DNA from: Vibrio injensis
Lineage (GTDB): Bacteria > Pseudomonadota > Gammaproteobacteria > Enterobacterales > Vibrionaceae
Assembly (NCBI RefSeq): GCF_001895205.1
Contig: NZ_BDJF01000027.1
Coordinates: forward strand, 372,001 to 436,000
Reading direction: 5' to 3'
DNA: 64,000 nucleotides
Part shown: one piece after another, positions 24,354-34,086 of the stretch
Layout of the letters: each line of letters begins with the position of its first letter
Numbering within the stretch: the first letter of the stretch is position 1
Program-made: the position numbers and the translations under genes
Notes under the pieces: model-generated
The model's input: the letters and a program-made list of their open reading frames with translations, nothing else
What the model was told of the DNA's origin: nothing
Databases searched by the model: none

Positions 24354-24628
24354 AATAAGGTGGTTTACATTTATTTTGTGTGTGGATAAATGATAAATTT
24401 TCAGGAAAGACAGGCAGTGTACTACTGAAAAGTGTAGATCGATAAAAACCTTAATTTTCTAGGTGAAATTTCAGTGTGGATATAATCGGTTTTTGAGAGG
24501 TTGAGCCAGAGTTTAGCTATATTAAGTGCTTGAAAATAGTAATTTGCGAGTGATTTCACAATCATTATTTTGGGTAAATTTACAATGAAAAATTACTTGT
24601 TCATTTTTACTTAATAGAGAGTTAAGCC
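24354..24628. other. Intergenic region upstream of the DUF218 gene
   Basis: About 275 bp, AT-rich and without a gene. It should hold the promoter of the next gene. No specific regulator site stands out. Confidence 0.4.
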
Positions 24629-25726
24629 ATGAAAAAAACTATTGTTGCTATGATGTTAGGTAGTGCTATGACGTTGGTGATGCCCGTTTACTCATTGGCG
24701 CAAACTCAAACGGCGGCAGTTCATTCTCGCGTTGACTACGCACAATTGGTTACTAAGCGTCAGGTTGTGGACCAATTGTTAGCGGATGCCGTTACTGCCT
24801 TTAAATCCCCCTCACGTATTTCTCATGCTGGTTTTACGGCCAAAATGCCGACGAACATGCAAATCGTCACTGAGCGATTATTAGAGGCCTATCAGCTTGA
24901 GCCTTACCGTACCGATTTATTAATTTCCGCAGCGAATGCTCAAATATACAATAACGACATTGATAGGGCACTCGATCTTTACCAGCAAGCGTTAGCTGTT
25001 GCTCCTGACGATATCGATCTTCATTCTTATCTTGCGGTGTGGTTAAGAGTCAAAGGGGATGAGACGAAATCAAAGCAACATATGAATGCATTGGCTAAGC
25101 TGAACCCCGGCCGTTTATCCGATTTACAGAAGATTTTTGCTGTGGTGGATCGAATATTAACAACGCCATTAAAAGAAATTGCACATCAGCCTAAGGCTGG
25201 AAAAAATGCGATTGTCACTCTGGGTTATGCACTCAACCCCGATGGTTCAATGCATGATATTCTGATTGCTCGTTTAGAAACAACGTTGACGATGGCGAAG
25301 GCGGATCCTAATGCCGTGATCATATTAACAGGCGGTGTTCCTCAAAATCATAAAACTGAAGGCAAACTGATGGCAGATTGGTTGAGAGAGAAAGGCGTCA
25401 ACCCGAATCGCATTATTGAAGAGAACTACGCAACAAGTACGGTTGATAATGCATTATTCAGTAGCTACGCCTTAGCAAGACATAAAATAGATCATGCCAC
25501 AATCATCAGTTCTGCTAGTCATGTCCGTCGTGGGCAGGCCTTATTTGAAATTACCAGTTGGCAAACCGGCCCTCATGGTATTACTTTTGATACGGTCAGT
25601 TATCCAGATAAACCACTTGCCGATTTAAAACAAGTTAGTCAATCTGAGTTATTGGGTATTTATCGTGATGCCTTGAGAACTTATGGTATGTGGAGCTACC
25701 GTTCTTATCCACTAGAAGCTCGCTAA
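24629..25726 (+). CDS. Exported TPR plus DUF218 (YdcF/ElyC-like) protein
   Basis: 365 residues. A signal peptide ends near S-L-A-Q (25). TPR-like helices at 85-160 include A-L-D-L-Y-Q-Q-A-L-A-V-A-P-D-D-I. The DUF218 domain follows (about 190-345) with I-L-T-G-G-V-P-Q-N, T-E-G-K-L-M-A-D-W-L, N-Y-A-T-S-T-V-D-N-A and I-I-S-S-A-S-H-V-R-R. DUF218 proteins such as SanA and ElyC affect envelope integrity, and the fold suggests nucleotide or polyprenyl-phosphate handling, but their reaction is not settled. Here the domain lies in the periplasm without a membrane anchor and has TPRs ahead of it. The SD sequence is weak (GAGAGTTAAGCC). Confidence 0.75.
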   Translation: MKKTIVAMMLGSAMTLVMPVYSLAQTQTAAVHSRVDYAQLVTKRQVVDQLLADAVTAFKSPSRISHAGFTAKMPTNMQIVTERLLEAYQLEPYRTDLLISAANAQIYNNDIDRALDLYQQALAVAPDDIDLHSYLAVWLRVKGDETKSKQHMNALAKLNPGRLSDLQKIFAVVDRILTTPLKEIAHQPKAGKNAIVTLGYALNPDGSMHDILIARLETTLTMAKADPNAVIILTGGVPQNHKTEGKLMADWLREKGVNPNRIIEENYATSTVDNALFSSYALARHKIDHATIISSASHVRRGQALFEITSWQTGPHGITFDTVSYPDKPLADLKQVSQSELLGIYRDALRTYGMWSYRSYPLEAR

Positions 25727-25738
25727 GGACACGTCGCG

Positions 25739-25780
25739 TAATTTGTTGTTGCCTGCGGTGTTAGTGGTAACAACAAATTA
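25739..25780 (+). terminator. Long inverted repeat after the DUF218 gene
   Basis: TAATTTGTTGTTGCC pairs with GGTAACAACAAATTA at 14 of 15 positions with a 12-base loop. Only a short T-run follows, so termination is probable rather than sure. Confidence 0.6.
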
Positions 25781-25890
25781 GGTTTAATCTAATCGGTTGA
25801 CACTGAGTATGCTTTGCTGGCGTATTTGGCTAACGAGTATCAGTTTATGTTGGCATTAATGAGGAAAGTTGTCGATATCGATAAAGCAAT

Positions 25891-26493
25891 TTACAAGAGC
25901 TTGGTTTGGCTGATCGCTCTATCAAATAGTTCTTCGAGAAGCGATAAATTGCCGTGATAACCTTGAATATTGGCTTCAAGCCAGTGGTCTTTGGATACTT
26001 CAGGCCAATCCAGTTCATATCCTGCGACAAAAACTAACTCTTCAAAGAAAAAGCGTGTTGCTCTGCCATTACCTTCGCGAAAGGGATGAACGATATTAAT
26101 TTCACAGAAAATATCAGCAATAAGATGTACAAACGCAGCTCTATCGACACAGTTACGTAGCTGAGGGATTCTTGCCAATTGGCGATTTAGCTCTTTTTCG
26201 ATATAGAGGCAATTACAAAATCGGGTTGTGCCCTTGCTAATATCAACATCGCGGTATTTTCCTGCCCATGAGTAGACGTCTTGAAAAAGCACCCAATGCA
26301 GGGCTCGAAAGTGTTCAACGTCGAATTGCTCTAAAGTAGAAAGTTGGCTGACATAGTTGATGTATCGGTATTCAGAAAAGGCAGTTTCTGCTTCATGCAG
26401 TTCATCGCCGTCTTGAATATTCAGTTGATTTTTGAGTGTATCTGAATCGGGGTAGCAATAATGATCCCGACTGACGCCGTATTTATCTCGCAT
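25891..26493 (-). CDS. Fic-domain AMP-transferase toxin (class I FicT-like)
   Basis: 200 residues. The catalytic motif H-P-F-R-E-G-N-G-R-A-T-R (136-147) matches H-P-F-x-[D/E]-G-N-G-R-x-x-R fully, so the enzyme should be active. The flap region before it (T-T-R-F-C-N-C-L near 89-96) and the helices around are typical. Fic enzymes transfer AMP from ATP to a protein hydroxyl. There is no inhibitory helix motif inside the protein; instead a separate 53-aa gene upstream carries it (26483-26644), overlapping this start by 11 bp. This makes it a class I Fic toxin-antitoxin pair. It lies near but outside the T3SS island, and nothing suggests it is a secreted effector. Confidence 0.9.
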   Translation of the reverse strand: MRDKYGVSRDHYCYPDSDTLKNQLNIQDGDELHEAETAFSEYRYINYVSQLSTLEQFDVEHFRALHWVLFQDVYSWAGKYRDVDISKGTTRFCNCLYIEKELNRQLARIPQLRNCVDRAAFVHLIADIFCEINIVHPFREGNGRATRFFFEELVFVAGYELDWPEVSKDHWLEANIQGYHGNLSLLEELFDRAISQTKLL

Positions 26494-26644
26494 ATCGGCG
26501 CTTTAGGGCTTCTAGGGTTGACGGTTTACCACTCGCGTTTAGGCCTTCGTAGGCAGTACTGACCTTAAAATTACTCAGCTTAGGCACAAATTTTCTTTCA
26601 ATGGAGCGCTCTGGAATATCAATTTTGGCATGACTATTTTGCAT
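26483..26644 (-). CDS. Fic antitoxin with SxxxEG inhibitory motif (VbhA-like)
   Basis: 53 residues. The motif S-T-A-Y-E-G (29-34) fits the (S/T)xxxE(G/N) signature of class I Fic antitoxins, in which the Glu blocks the ATP gamma-phosphate position in the partner Fic protein. The rest is short and helical with a basic tail (E-A-L-K-R-R-Y-A-R). Its last 11 bases overlap the start of the fic gene, so the two are translationally coupled with antitoxin first. No clear ribosome site is visible; GGTTGAGTG lies 10 bases ahead of the ATG. Confidence 0.8.
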   Translation of the reverse strand: MQNSHAKIDIPERSIERKFVPKLSNFKVSTAYEGLNASGKPSTLEALKRRYAR

Positions 26645-26752
26645 ATATTCACTCAACCTTATGATGTCACGTTGTCAGTGTAATGGTGTGGTTAATCAGG
26701 ATCAAATGTTAAACGTAAGATTTTTTGGTTCGGTGATCTAGGAATAAGTGAC

Positions 26753-27403
26753 TTACTCATCAGTATAATACTGCACACCAATTTGAATCCGTGGCCTATC
26801 ATTGGCCACTCGCCAGCGGTTGGTATCACGCAGTGAGTAAATACAGCCGCAATACTCTTGTTGGTAAAAACGTTCTCGCTTGGCGAGTTCAACCATGCGA
26901 CTTGCACCGCCTTGTTTGCGCCAGTTAAAAGTCCAGTAAGTCAGGTTTGGGTAACGTGCTGCAGCGCGTTGACCACAGTCATTAATTTGCTGCATATTTT
27001 TCCAACGCGAGATCCCTAAGCAACTGGTGAAGGTATCAAATCCATTTTCATGGGCATATAAAGCGGTGCGTTCAAAACGCATGTCAAAGCATTCGGTGCA
27101 GCGAATGCCGCGCTCAGGTTCCCACTCCATGCCTTTAACCCGTTCAAACCAGTTTGGTGCGTCGTAGTCAGCGTCAATAAACGGAATACCCAGCTTCTCG
27201 GCAAAACGAATGTTCTCTTCTTTACGGATCAAATACTCTTTTTCTGGATGAATGTTTGGGTTATAGAAAAAGACGGTGAGTTCAATCCCCGCGTTAACTA
27301 TTCGCTCCATCACATCACCAGCGCAAGGGGCGCAGCAAGAATGAAGCAGGACTTTATTGGATACATTGGCGGTTTCGAGAACGATAGTTTGTAAAGTGGA
27401 CAT
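26753..27403 (-). CDS. queH: Epoxyqueuosine reductase QueH
   Basis: 216 residues from the ATG at 27403. Cysteine motifs are those of QueH: H-S-C-C-A-P-C (near 22-28), [17 protein letters not shown] and Y-C-G-C-I-Y-S. The motif [13 protein letters not shown] is also typical. QueH performs the last step of queuosine synthesis in tRNA with GUN anticodons, reducing epoxyqueuosine, and replaces QueG in many bacteria. An upstream in-frame ATG (27475) would add 24 residues of poor fit. The enzyme is complete. Confidence 0.9.
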   Translation of the reverse strand: MSTLQTIVLETANVSNKVLLHSCCAPCAGDVMERIVNAGIELTVFFYNPNIHPEKEYLIRKEENIRFAEKLGIPFIDADYDAPNWFERVKGMEWEPERGIRCTECFDMRFERTALYAHENGFDTFTSCLGISRWKNMQQINDCGQRAAARYPNLTYWTFNWRKQGGASRMVELAKRERFYQQEYCGCIYSLRDTNRWRVANDRPRIQIGVQYYTDE

Positions 27404-27755
27404 AAGAGTAAAGACATGATGGTGAATAAATAATGTTAACGTATTGTACCAATATGCAGTCAGTTTTCTAGTCATTAATGCTCAGTATAAAAATTGGATG
27501 AAAGTGGGCTCTTTTTTGGTTTTTGTGGTTTAAACATAACGATATTTTATGTTATATCCGAGTTTTAATTAAATACTAATAACAAGTAGTGATAATTGTT
27601 TCTATTCAATTTTATGGTGTTGTTTTTATTGATTTTTATCTTAATGATTTAGCATGCTTATGATTGTATTTTTTATAAAAATTATAGACGTATTGTGTAA
27701 AAAACTTGTGCTATGATTAGCGGCGGTGAGTTGGGTGTTTTTGTGGAGTTCGGGA
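27404..27755. promoter_or_regulatory. Divergent AT-rich region between queH and the CDF transporter gene
   Basis: About 350 bp separates the two genes. An extended -10 (TG-c-TATGAT, TATGAT at 27712-27717) lies about 39 bp before the transporter ATG. No regulator site is obvious. Confidence 0.4.
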
Positions 27756-28679
27756 ATGAATCGTAAAACCAGCGCAGCACTTATTTCGGTGGGTTCTAAT
27801 AGCACGCTAATTGTGATGAAAATGACGGTGGGCATTTTGAGTGGCTCGGTGAGTATCATTTCAGAGGCAATACACTCTGCCATGGATCTTATTGCGGCGT
27901 TAATTGCGTTATTTGCCGTTAGTACCTCAGATTTACCCCCAGACGATAACCATCCTTACGGACACAGTAAAATTGAGAACGTTTCAGGCGTATTAGAAGC
28001 GTTATTGATTTTGGGTGCTGCTGCATGGATTGTCTATGAAGCGATCAGTAAGCTGTTTAATCCTCAACCAGTGAGTGCTATCGGGTTAGGGGTGATTGTG
28101 ATGCTGATTTCAGCTCTGGTGAATATCTTGGTTTCAAAACATCTTTATCGCGTAGCGAAAGAAGAAGAATCAATCGCGCTACAAGCGGATGCTCTGCATT
28201 TAAAGGCCGATGTATTAACCTCACTCGGTGTGGCGGTGGGACTATCAGTGATGTTAGTCGCTGGGTACTTAGGTTATGACTGGTATTTTATCGATGCGAT
28301 TGTGGCCATCTTTGTTGCGGTATTTATTTCTCGTGAGGGAGTGAGCCTGTTGTGCGAAGCGTTTCATCCTTTGTTAGATCATCGTATTTCTGATGAAGAG
28401 TTGGCGCTGACTCGCCAAACCATTGAAACGGCTTGTGGATCAGAGATGAGTTTCCATCAGTTACGTACTCGTTACTCGGGGCGTCGTCGCCATATAGATT
28501 TTCATCTTACTGTACCTAAATCGATGTGTGTTGATGTTGCCCATCAACAATGCGATCAGATTGAAGCGGCGATCATGGCTGTACTGCCGAATGCGGAGGT
28601 GTTAATTCATGTTGAGCCTGATTATAGCCATTCAAGGCAAAGCGTTGTGAGCCGTCAATCGGTTGGTATTTGTAATTAA
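27756..28679 (+). CDS. Cation diffusion facilitator family transporter
   Basis: 307 residues from the ATG 27756, which has GGAG upstream. Six membrane helices fill the first 205 residues. CDF motifs are visible: S-E-A-I-H-S-A-M-D-L in helix 2, H-P-Y-G-H-S-K-I-E after helix 2, and D-A-L-H-L-K-A-D-V-L in helix 5, with the metal-site His/Asp pairs present. A cytoplasmic C-terminal domain (210-295, H-I-D-F-H-L-T-V and V-L-I-H-V-E-P-D) completes the family fold. These proteins exchange Zn, Fe, Mn, Co or Cd for protons. Which metal is moved cannot be told; it differs from classical FieF in helix 2. Confidence 0.9.
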   Translation: MNRKTSAALISVGSNSTLIVMKMTVGILSGSVSIISEAIHSAMDLIAALIALFAVSTSDLPPDDNHPYGHSKIENVSGVLEALLILGAAAWIVYEAISKLFNPQPVSAIGLGVIVMLISALVNILVSKHLYRVAKEEESIALQADALHLKADVLTSLGVAVGLSVMLVAGYLGYDWYFIDAIVAIFVAVFISREGVSLLCEAFHPLLDHRISDEELALTRQTIETACGSEMSFHQLRTRYSGRRRHIDFHLTVPKSMCVDVAHQQCDQIEAAIMAVLPNAEVLIHVEPDYSHSRQSVVSRQSVGICN

Positions 28680-28766
28680 CGGTTGCTACCCAATAGTAAA
28701 GGCCTCAAAATGGCGGACTTTGCGCGGTCTGCCGCGTTGTTTATTTATTACTATTGAGAATCATAT

Positions 28767-30155
28767 ATGGGTTTTACCTCGCTCGGTCTGTCTGCACCAA
28801 TCCTTAAAGCTATTGAAGAAAAAGGGTATAACACGCCTTCGCCTATCCAAGTGCAGGCCATTCCTGCGGTATTAGAGGGCAAGGATGTCATGGCAGCAGC
28901 TCAGACTGGCACAGGAAAAACAGCCGGTTTTACTCTGCCCATTTTGGAGCTTTTATCAAAGGGTCCAAAAGCGAGAGCTAATCAGGTGCGCGCTTTAATT
29001 CTTACTCCTACCCGTGAGCTGGCTGCGCAAATTCAAGAAAGTATTCTAGTCTACGGTCGCCATTTACCGTTAAGCAGTGCCGTTGTATTTGGTGGAGTGA
29101 AAGTTAACCCACAAATGCAGCGGATGTGTAAAGGTGCAGATATTTTAGTGGCTACCCCTGGCCGATTGATGGATCTGTATAACCAAAATGCGGTTAAGTT
29201 TGATCAACTGGAAATTTTGGTTTTGGATGAAGCGGATCGAATGTTAGATATGGGCTTTATCCGTGATATTCGTAAGATACTGAAACTATTGCCAGAAAAG
29301 CGTCAGAACTTATTATTCTCGGCAACGTTTTCGGCTGAGATCCGAGAGCTTGCCAAAGGCTTAGTCAATAACCCGGTTGAAATTTCAGTCAGCCCTGCCA
29401 ACTCAACGGCAAGAACCGTTGAACAGTGCATTTATCCGGCTGATGTGAAAAAGAAACCAGCCATGTTAGTTAAATTGGTCAAAGAGGGTAATTGGCAACA
29501 AGTGTTGGTGTTTATGCGTACCAAACATGGTGCTAACCGCTTAGCAACGTATTTAAATGAACAAGGTTTAACTGCGGCGGCGATCCATGGTAATAAAAGT
29601 CAAGGCGCACGTACCCGTGCGTTAGCCGATTTTAAAGCGGGTGATATCCGCATTTTGGTCGCCACCGACATTGCTGCACGTGGTATCGATATTCCTCAAC
29701 TGCCACAAGTAGTCAACTTTGAATTGCCTAAAGTGGCTGAAGATTATGTCCATCGTATTGGACGTACTGGTCGTGCTGGAGAAGTGGGCAAAGCGGTCTC
29801 GTTTGTGTGTCAATTGGAAGCGCCAGAATTATTTGCCATCGAGCGTTTAATTCAAACGGTGTTACCACGAGTCAGCTTGGCAGGCTTTGAGCCTAGCAAT
29901 GCGGTGCCTGAATCAAAGTTGGATACACGACCTTTAAAACCTAAAAAGCCTAAAAAGGTAAAACAGCCAGCCGAGGCGGTTGCGGGACAGAAAAATGCAG
30001 GTCACCGCGGACAAAGATCCAATGAGGCTCGACCTGCGAATAAATCTAATCCTAATTCAGCAAAAAAGAGTCCGTCCCATCGTACGCGTCGCCCTTCATC
30101 GACAACCAAAACGTCGACGGCTAAACCTGCACCTCGCTCAGCGAAATCAAACTAA
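28767..30155 (+). CDS. rhlE: DEAD-box RNA helicase RhlE
   Basis: 462 residues. All helicase motifs are intact: Q motif, A-A-Q-T-G-T-G-K-T (I), P-T-R-E-L-A (Ia), T-P-G-R-L (Ib), D-E-A-D (II), S-A-T (III), [10 protein letters not shown] (V) and H-R-I-G-R-T-G-R (VI). A basic Lys/Pro/Ser-rich tail of about 80 residues follows and is usual in RhlE for RNA binding. RhlE remodels rRNA during ribosome assembly and works with the degradosome in some species. No terminator is evident directly downstream. Confidence 0.92.
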   Translation: MGFTSLGLSAPILKAIEEKGYNTPSPIQVQAIPAVLEGKDVMAAAQTGTGKTAGFTLPILELLSKGPKARANQVRALILTPTRELAAQIQESILVYGRHLPLSSAVVFGGVKVNPQMQRMCKGADILVATPGRLMDLYNQNAVKFDQLEILVLDEADRMLDMGFIRDIRKILKLLPEKRQNLLFSATFSAEIRELAKGLVNNPVEISVSPANSTARTVEQCIYPADVKKKPAMLVKLVKEGNWQQVLVFMRTKHGANRLATYLNEQGLTAAAIHGNKSQGARTRALADFKAGDIRILVATDIAARGIDIPQLPQVVNFELPKVAEDYVHRIGRTGRAGEVGKAVSFVCQLEAPELFAIERLIQTVLPRVSLAGFEPSNAVPESKLDTRPLKPKKPKKVKQPAEAVAGQKNAGHRGQRSNEARPANKSNPNSAKKSPSHRTRRPSSTTKTSTAKPAPRSAKSN

Positions 30156-30285
30156 GCGAATAATAGTCGCGCACTCATTTTATCAATAAGCGTGCGCGGT
30201 TAAAAAAATGGACAGTAATTTAGCGAGTTAGCTTTTCGTGTATTAACCTTATTGATGAGTGTTTTCACGTACAGGTGATAAGGAT

Positions 30286-31416
30286 ATGCAAAAATACACA
30301 CAACTGGCAGTGGTGCTTGGGGCGTTTTTTTCTGGTTCTGCGTTAGCGGCGAATGCGGTCGCTGATGCGCGAGGGAATGCAATGGGTAATACAGGGGTGA
30401 CCACCTCTGATTATCTATTAGCGCCGTTTTATAACCCAGCGTTAACCGCGGTTTATCGTAGCCGAGATGACTTTGGCGTCTTATTACCCGCCGTCGGTAT
30501 TAACCTGCGCGATAGCGATGATAATTTATCGACGATTGATGATTTACAAGATGTGATCAAAGCGTTTGAAGCTGGTGATACTTCGCAAGCAACGCAAGAT
30601 CGATTGAATCGTTATTTAGATGACTTAAATAACAATAAACCTTTTGCGGTGTCTGGTGGTTTAGGTGTTGCCGTCGCCATTCCGATGAACCGAGTTTCAT
30701 TAAACTTTTTTGCGCGCGGCTACGTTGAGATCCTCGCGAAAGCACAGATCAGTGATGATGTTGATCCGGTCACTCGCTATCAAGACTCCAGTGTTGATCT
30801 CATGGCCTTTGGTTATTCCGAATACGGGCTTGCAGTGGCTAAAATGGTGCAGTATCGCGGCCACCAATGGGCTATCGGTGTAGCGCCGAAAATCCAACAA
30901 CTCAAAACTTATCAACAGAGCTTAAGTGTTAAAGAATTTGATTTAGATGATTATGATCAGAGTGAAACCAGTGACAGCGCTTTTAACCTCGATTTAGGTG
31001 TCGTGTGGCTAAAAGATAACTATCGCGCAGGTGTGGCGGTAAAAGATCTGTTTAGTCAAAAAATCACGACATTTAATGGTATCAACCAATACAAATTGGA
31101 TACTCAAGTTACCGTATCGGGTGGTTATGTCACCGATGCTTTCACCGCTGCTGTGGATTTAGATCTCACCAAACAATCTCGTTTTGACGGCAAAGGGGAT
31201 GATACCCAGTTCTTACGCTTTGGTATTGAAGGTAATGCATGGCGCTGGGCGCAATTACGTGCTGGTTATGAGATTGATTTAGAAAGTAATCTTGATAATG
31301 CTATTACCGCAGGTATTGGTTTTAGTCCGTTTGATGTGGTGCGCTTTGATTTAGCAGGGAACTACGCTGGTAAACATCAGATGGGGGTTGCCGCTAACCT
31401 TTCGCTGACTTTTTAA
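30286..31416 (+). CDS. TraF_2-family exported beta-barrel-like protein
   Basis: 376 residues from ATG 30286 (GGTGATAAGGAT upstream). A signal peptide ends A-L-A-A near 24. G-N-A-M-G-N-T-G-V and Y-N-P-A-L near 36-60 match the family sometimes named 'conjugal transfer protein TraF' (TraF_2), which looks like an outer-membrane barrel of the FadL/UPF0164 sort with alternating strands and a final F. The name is misleading: no conjugation genes occur here. Its function is unknown, perhaps transport of a hydrophobic solute. A terminator follows. Confidence 0.75.
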   Translation: MQKYTQLAVVLGAFFSGSALAANAVADARGNAMGNTGVTTSDYLLAPFYNPALTAVYRSRDDFGVLLPAVGINLRDSDDNLSTIDDLQDVIKAFEAGDTSQATQDRLNRYLDDLNNNKPFAVSGGLGVAVAIPMNRVSLNFFARGYVEILAKAQISDDVDPVTRYQDSSVDLMAFGYSEYGLAVAKMVQYRGHQWAIGVAPKIQQLKTYQQSLSVKEFDLDDYDQSETSDSAFNLDLGVVWLKDNYRAGVAVKDLFSQKITTFNGINQYKLDTQVTVSGGYVTDAFTAAVDLDLTKQSRFDGKGDDTQFLRFGIEGNAWRWAQLRAGYEIDLESNLDNAITAGIGFSPFDVVRFDLAGNYAGKHQMGVAANLSLTF

Positions 31417-31510
31417 GCTGATATTTATCGCGTCATTGTCTTTAGAGTGATGCTCTTTGCTAAAATAGAGATAAAGCGGCGGGCAATATGTCCACCGCTT
31501 TGACATGTAT

Positions 31511-31552
31511 AACCGCTTCAGGTCTACTCGACGTTGAAGCGGTTTTTTATTT
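31511..31552 (+). terminator. Terminator between convergent genes
   Basis: AACCGCTTCA / TTGAAGCGGTTTTTT (9-10 bp stem, 13-base loop, T-run) ends just at the stop codon of the leftward metalloprotease gene. A weaker hairpin lies at 31471-31498. Confidence 0.85.
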
Positions 31553-34086
31553 TATTTCAATGCGTTATTTATCATCTGATTAATAAACTGATAATGATTT
31601 TTCACTTCATCGCTCACGTGTCTTGAAAGGCGCATTTTACGAATCGCGTGGAGTTGCGCTAAAGCCTCAGAGCGAGTCACAAAATCGTGCTCACTTTCAT
31701 TCTCTTTATCAAGATTTGCGATCACAATCAGACGTTGTACATAGCTAACCTGCAGCATTTGACTGATGCTGTTGACTTGTCTGGCATCGACAAAAATAGC
31801 GTTAGTTAATTCACTGAGCATCTGATTGACGCTGTATTGGTTACCATACAATCGACTATCGCTGAGACGCATCGTGACGTTAGGATGCAATAGATGATCG
31901 AGGACCATTTGCTGCATAGCAAAGAGGCGTTGGTGAGGTTTCGGATCCTCATTGATACCGTATCGATCAAATCCGCGTCGTTGAGGCTGCATATAATTGA
32001 GTAGCGGCATCATCTCTTGTAAGACATCAGGGGCAAAGACATAGTTGGCTAAAGTACGCATTGCGCGCTGTTGATCAGCAAGGGCGACGGGAGTAAATGG
32101 TTTGACTTGTGGATCTTGTCCAACCACCGCTCGCTCAACATAAATACCACCGATATAGCGCGAAACAACATTGGCCTGATTGAGATAGTGATTAAAGAGC
32201 ACATTCGCGCTGATCAATAACTGCTGATGAGATTGACCAGGTACGCGCGCCGTTTGCAATAATTGAGGATAGGTGTGCTTAATCAGCTCAAAACGTTGCG
32301 TCGCATAGGTAATAGGATCTGAGCTGTGTGCGCCAATCATTGCTCGAGGGTCAATGTGGACGCCAGGAAAGCGCATATCATCCGCATCGTTAGCAAATGC
32401 CAATTCAGGTTGATGGGAACGCTGTAAAATACTTTCTAGGCGTTGTGACTCTTGTTCAGGATCGGCAAGGGCGGGAGAGTAACCATATTCAATCGCCCAG
32501 ATATCGTAAGGCCCAGGTAAGTAACTGTAATAATCACCTTGAGGTTTACCTACGGGGGCTAAGTTAATCGGCGCGTAATCCATTACCGATCCCGACAAAA
32601 CCCCTTTAGTGAGTGACTTATCATGAATTTGCTCATTATCCCATAAAGAGTGTGACTTCATATTATGGCTCAGCCCCAAGGTATGCCCGATTTCGTGCAT
32701 CACTAAATGGCGTAAACCTTGTTGTAAACGCTCATTGTCGGCAAAGGCTTTGCCAGTCGGTAAACCATAAGTTGCTCTTGCCATCATCAAATCTTGCTGT
32801 AGAGAATGCGCGGCAGAGCAATGCACTTGTTGTCCGTTAATGGTATGAGTGTGCGTTTGCTGAGTTTGATTGACAGGCGCGAACACTTGCTCGGTTAACC
32901 AAACATTAGACAGAAAAATATGCTCTAACATGATGTTTGCGGCAATAATTTCACCGGTTAAAGGGTTCGCCAGCGAAGGGCCGTAACCGCCAAACAGAGG
33001 TTGAGGAGAAGAGGTCCAGCGTAGTACGTTATAATTAATATCTCCCGCTTCCCACTCGGCATCATCCGGCTGCTCTTTGACGACCAGTGCATTTCTAAAT
33101 CCCGCAGCTTCAAAGGCGATATTCCATCCTTCTACTCCTTGGCGAATCGCCTCTCGCCATTCATGAGGAGTGGTATTTTCTATCCACCACACAATAGGTT
33201 CTACGGGTTCTGAGAGCGCTTGCTCTGGGTGTTTTTTCTCTAAGTGCCAGCGATTAATCACATCACCATAAGGAGCCCAACTGCTATCGGTCATCCGATC
33301 AAACGATTGAGTAAAGTAGCCAATTCGCGCGTCATCGGCGCGTGGTTGATAGTTATTCTCAGGCAGTGCAATCAATGAATGTTGAAGACGGATTTGCGTG
33401 ATCCGTGCATCGGCTTGAGCAGCAGAGCTCTCTTGTGGCTCATTGTTTAAGAATACATAGTCGATCACCACGTCGACATTACGCGGATAGACGCGCTCTG
33501 CGCTAAAACGCGAGCGATGCTCGAGCAGTTCACCCATCATGAACCCTGCTCCTGATGAACGTCGGTCGAGAGTAGGCGTCAGTTTATGCAGTGCATCACC
33601 GATGAATAATCTATCCGCGCTTAGTAGGATTTGTCCTTCTTCCTCGGCAATGATTGGTAGGGTTGCCAGCGTCGCTTGACTAATATTTGCGTTAGCTGCT
33701 CGGGATAGAGGATTGTTGGGATCAAATTGAAAACGAGGATTCAACGCAACGATATCAATTCTATCGAAATAACGACGAAATTCGATGACGCGAGTTTCAC
33801 GAAAGTTGCCCCGAAAATGCCCTGCTTCAACAATACCATCCAGACTTTGGGCAAGATAAATCATTGGCTGATTGAGCTGTGATTCATTGATGGCAAATAG
33901 CGTCTCACCGGTAGTTTGGTCGCGATAAAAATTAATGAAACCTTCTTTATGACTCATGGTTTCAACGATACTGCTGTAACTCATGGAGTCATCGACAGTA
34001 GGCTCTTCAGCCCATAGTGGCGAGGAACTTAATAACGCTCCAGCAAGTAGCGCGGTAACTAAACGTTGACGAGAATGCATTATCAT
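31552..34086 (-). CDS. Large secreted zinc-dependent metalloprotease (DUF5117/DUF4953 type)
   Basis: 844 residues. A signal peptide ends near W-A-E-E (27). The zinc motif H-E-I-G-H-T-L-G-L-S-H (464-474) is the extended metzincin form HExxHxxGxxH, followed by N-M-K-S-H-S and then G-S-V-M-D-Y, which looks like the Met-turn. The N-terminal part (about 60-190) fits DUF5117 and the C-terminal part DUF5118/4953-like helices. Such proteins are exported; their substrates are mostly unknown. The whole family length is present with no break. Two in-frame ATGs (34086, 34080) are possible starts. The promoter region upstream is not recognisable. Confidence 0.85.
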   Translation of the reverse strand: MIMHSRQRLVTALLAGALLSSSPLWAEEPTVDDSMSYSSIVETMSHKEGFINFYRDQTTGETLFAINESQLNQPMIYLAQSLDGIVEAGHFRGNFRETRVIEFRRYFDRIDIVALNPRFQFDPNNPLSRAANANISQATLATLPIIAEEEGQILLSADRLFIGDALHKLTPTLDRRSSGAGFMMGELLEHRSRFSAERVYPRNVDVVIDYVFLNNEPQESSAAQADARITQIRLQHSLIALPENNYQPRADDARIGYFTQSFDRMTDSSWAPYGDVINRWHLEKKHPEQALSEPVEPIVWWIENTTPHEWREAIRQGVEGWNIAFEAAGFRNALVVKEQPDDAEWEAGDINYNVLRWTSSPQPLFGGYGPSLANPLTGEIIAANIMLEHIFLSNVWLTEQVFAPVNQTQQTHTHTINGQQVHCSAAHSLQQDLMMARATYGLPTGKAFADNERLQQGLRHLVMHEIGHTLGLSHNMKSHSLWDNEQIHDKSLTKGVLSGSVMDYAPINLAPVGKPQGDYYSYLPGPYDIWAIEYGYSPALADPEQESQRLESILQRSHQPELAFANDADDMRFPGVHIDPRAMIGAHSSDPITYATQRFELIKHTYPQLLQTARVPGQSHQQLLISANVLFNHYLNQANVVSRYIGGIYVERAVVGQDPQVKPFTPVALADQQRAMRTLANYVFAPDVLQEMMPLLNYMQPQRRGFDRYGINEDPKPHQRLFAMQQMVLDHLLHPNVTMRLSDSRLYGNQYSVNQMLSELTNAIFVDARQVNSISQMLQVSYVQRLIVIANLDKENESEHDFVTRSEALAQLHAIRKMRLSRHVSDEVKNHYQFINQMINNALK

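Noticed and set aside
25781..25890. Open frame reading toward the fic gene on the plus strand
   Set aside because: Too short, no start signal, and it runs antisense into the fic gene end.
30286..31416. Evidence for a conjugative element from the 'TraF' family name
   Set aside because: The TraF_2 family is widespread on chromosomes, and no other transfer genes, relaxase or oriT are present.
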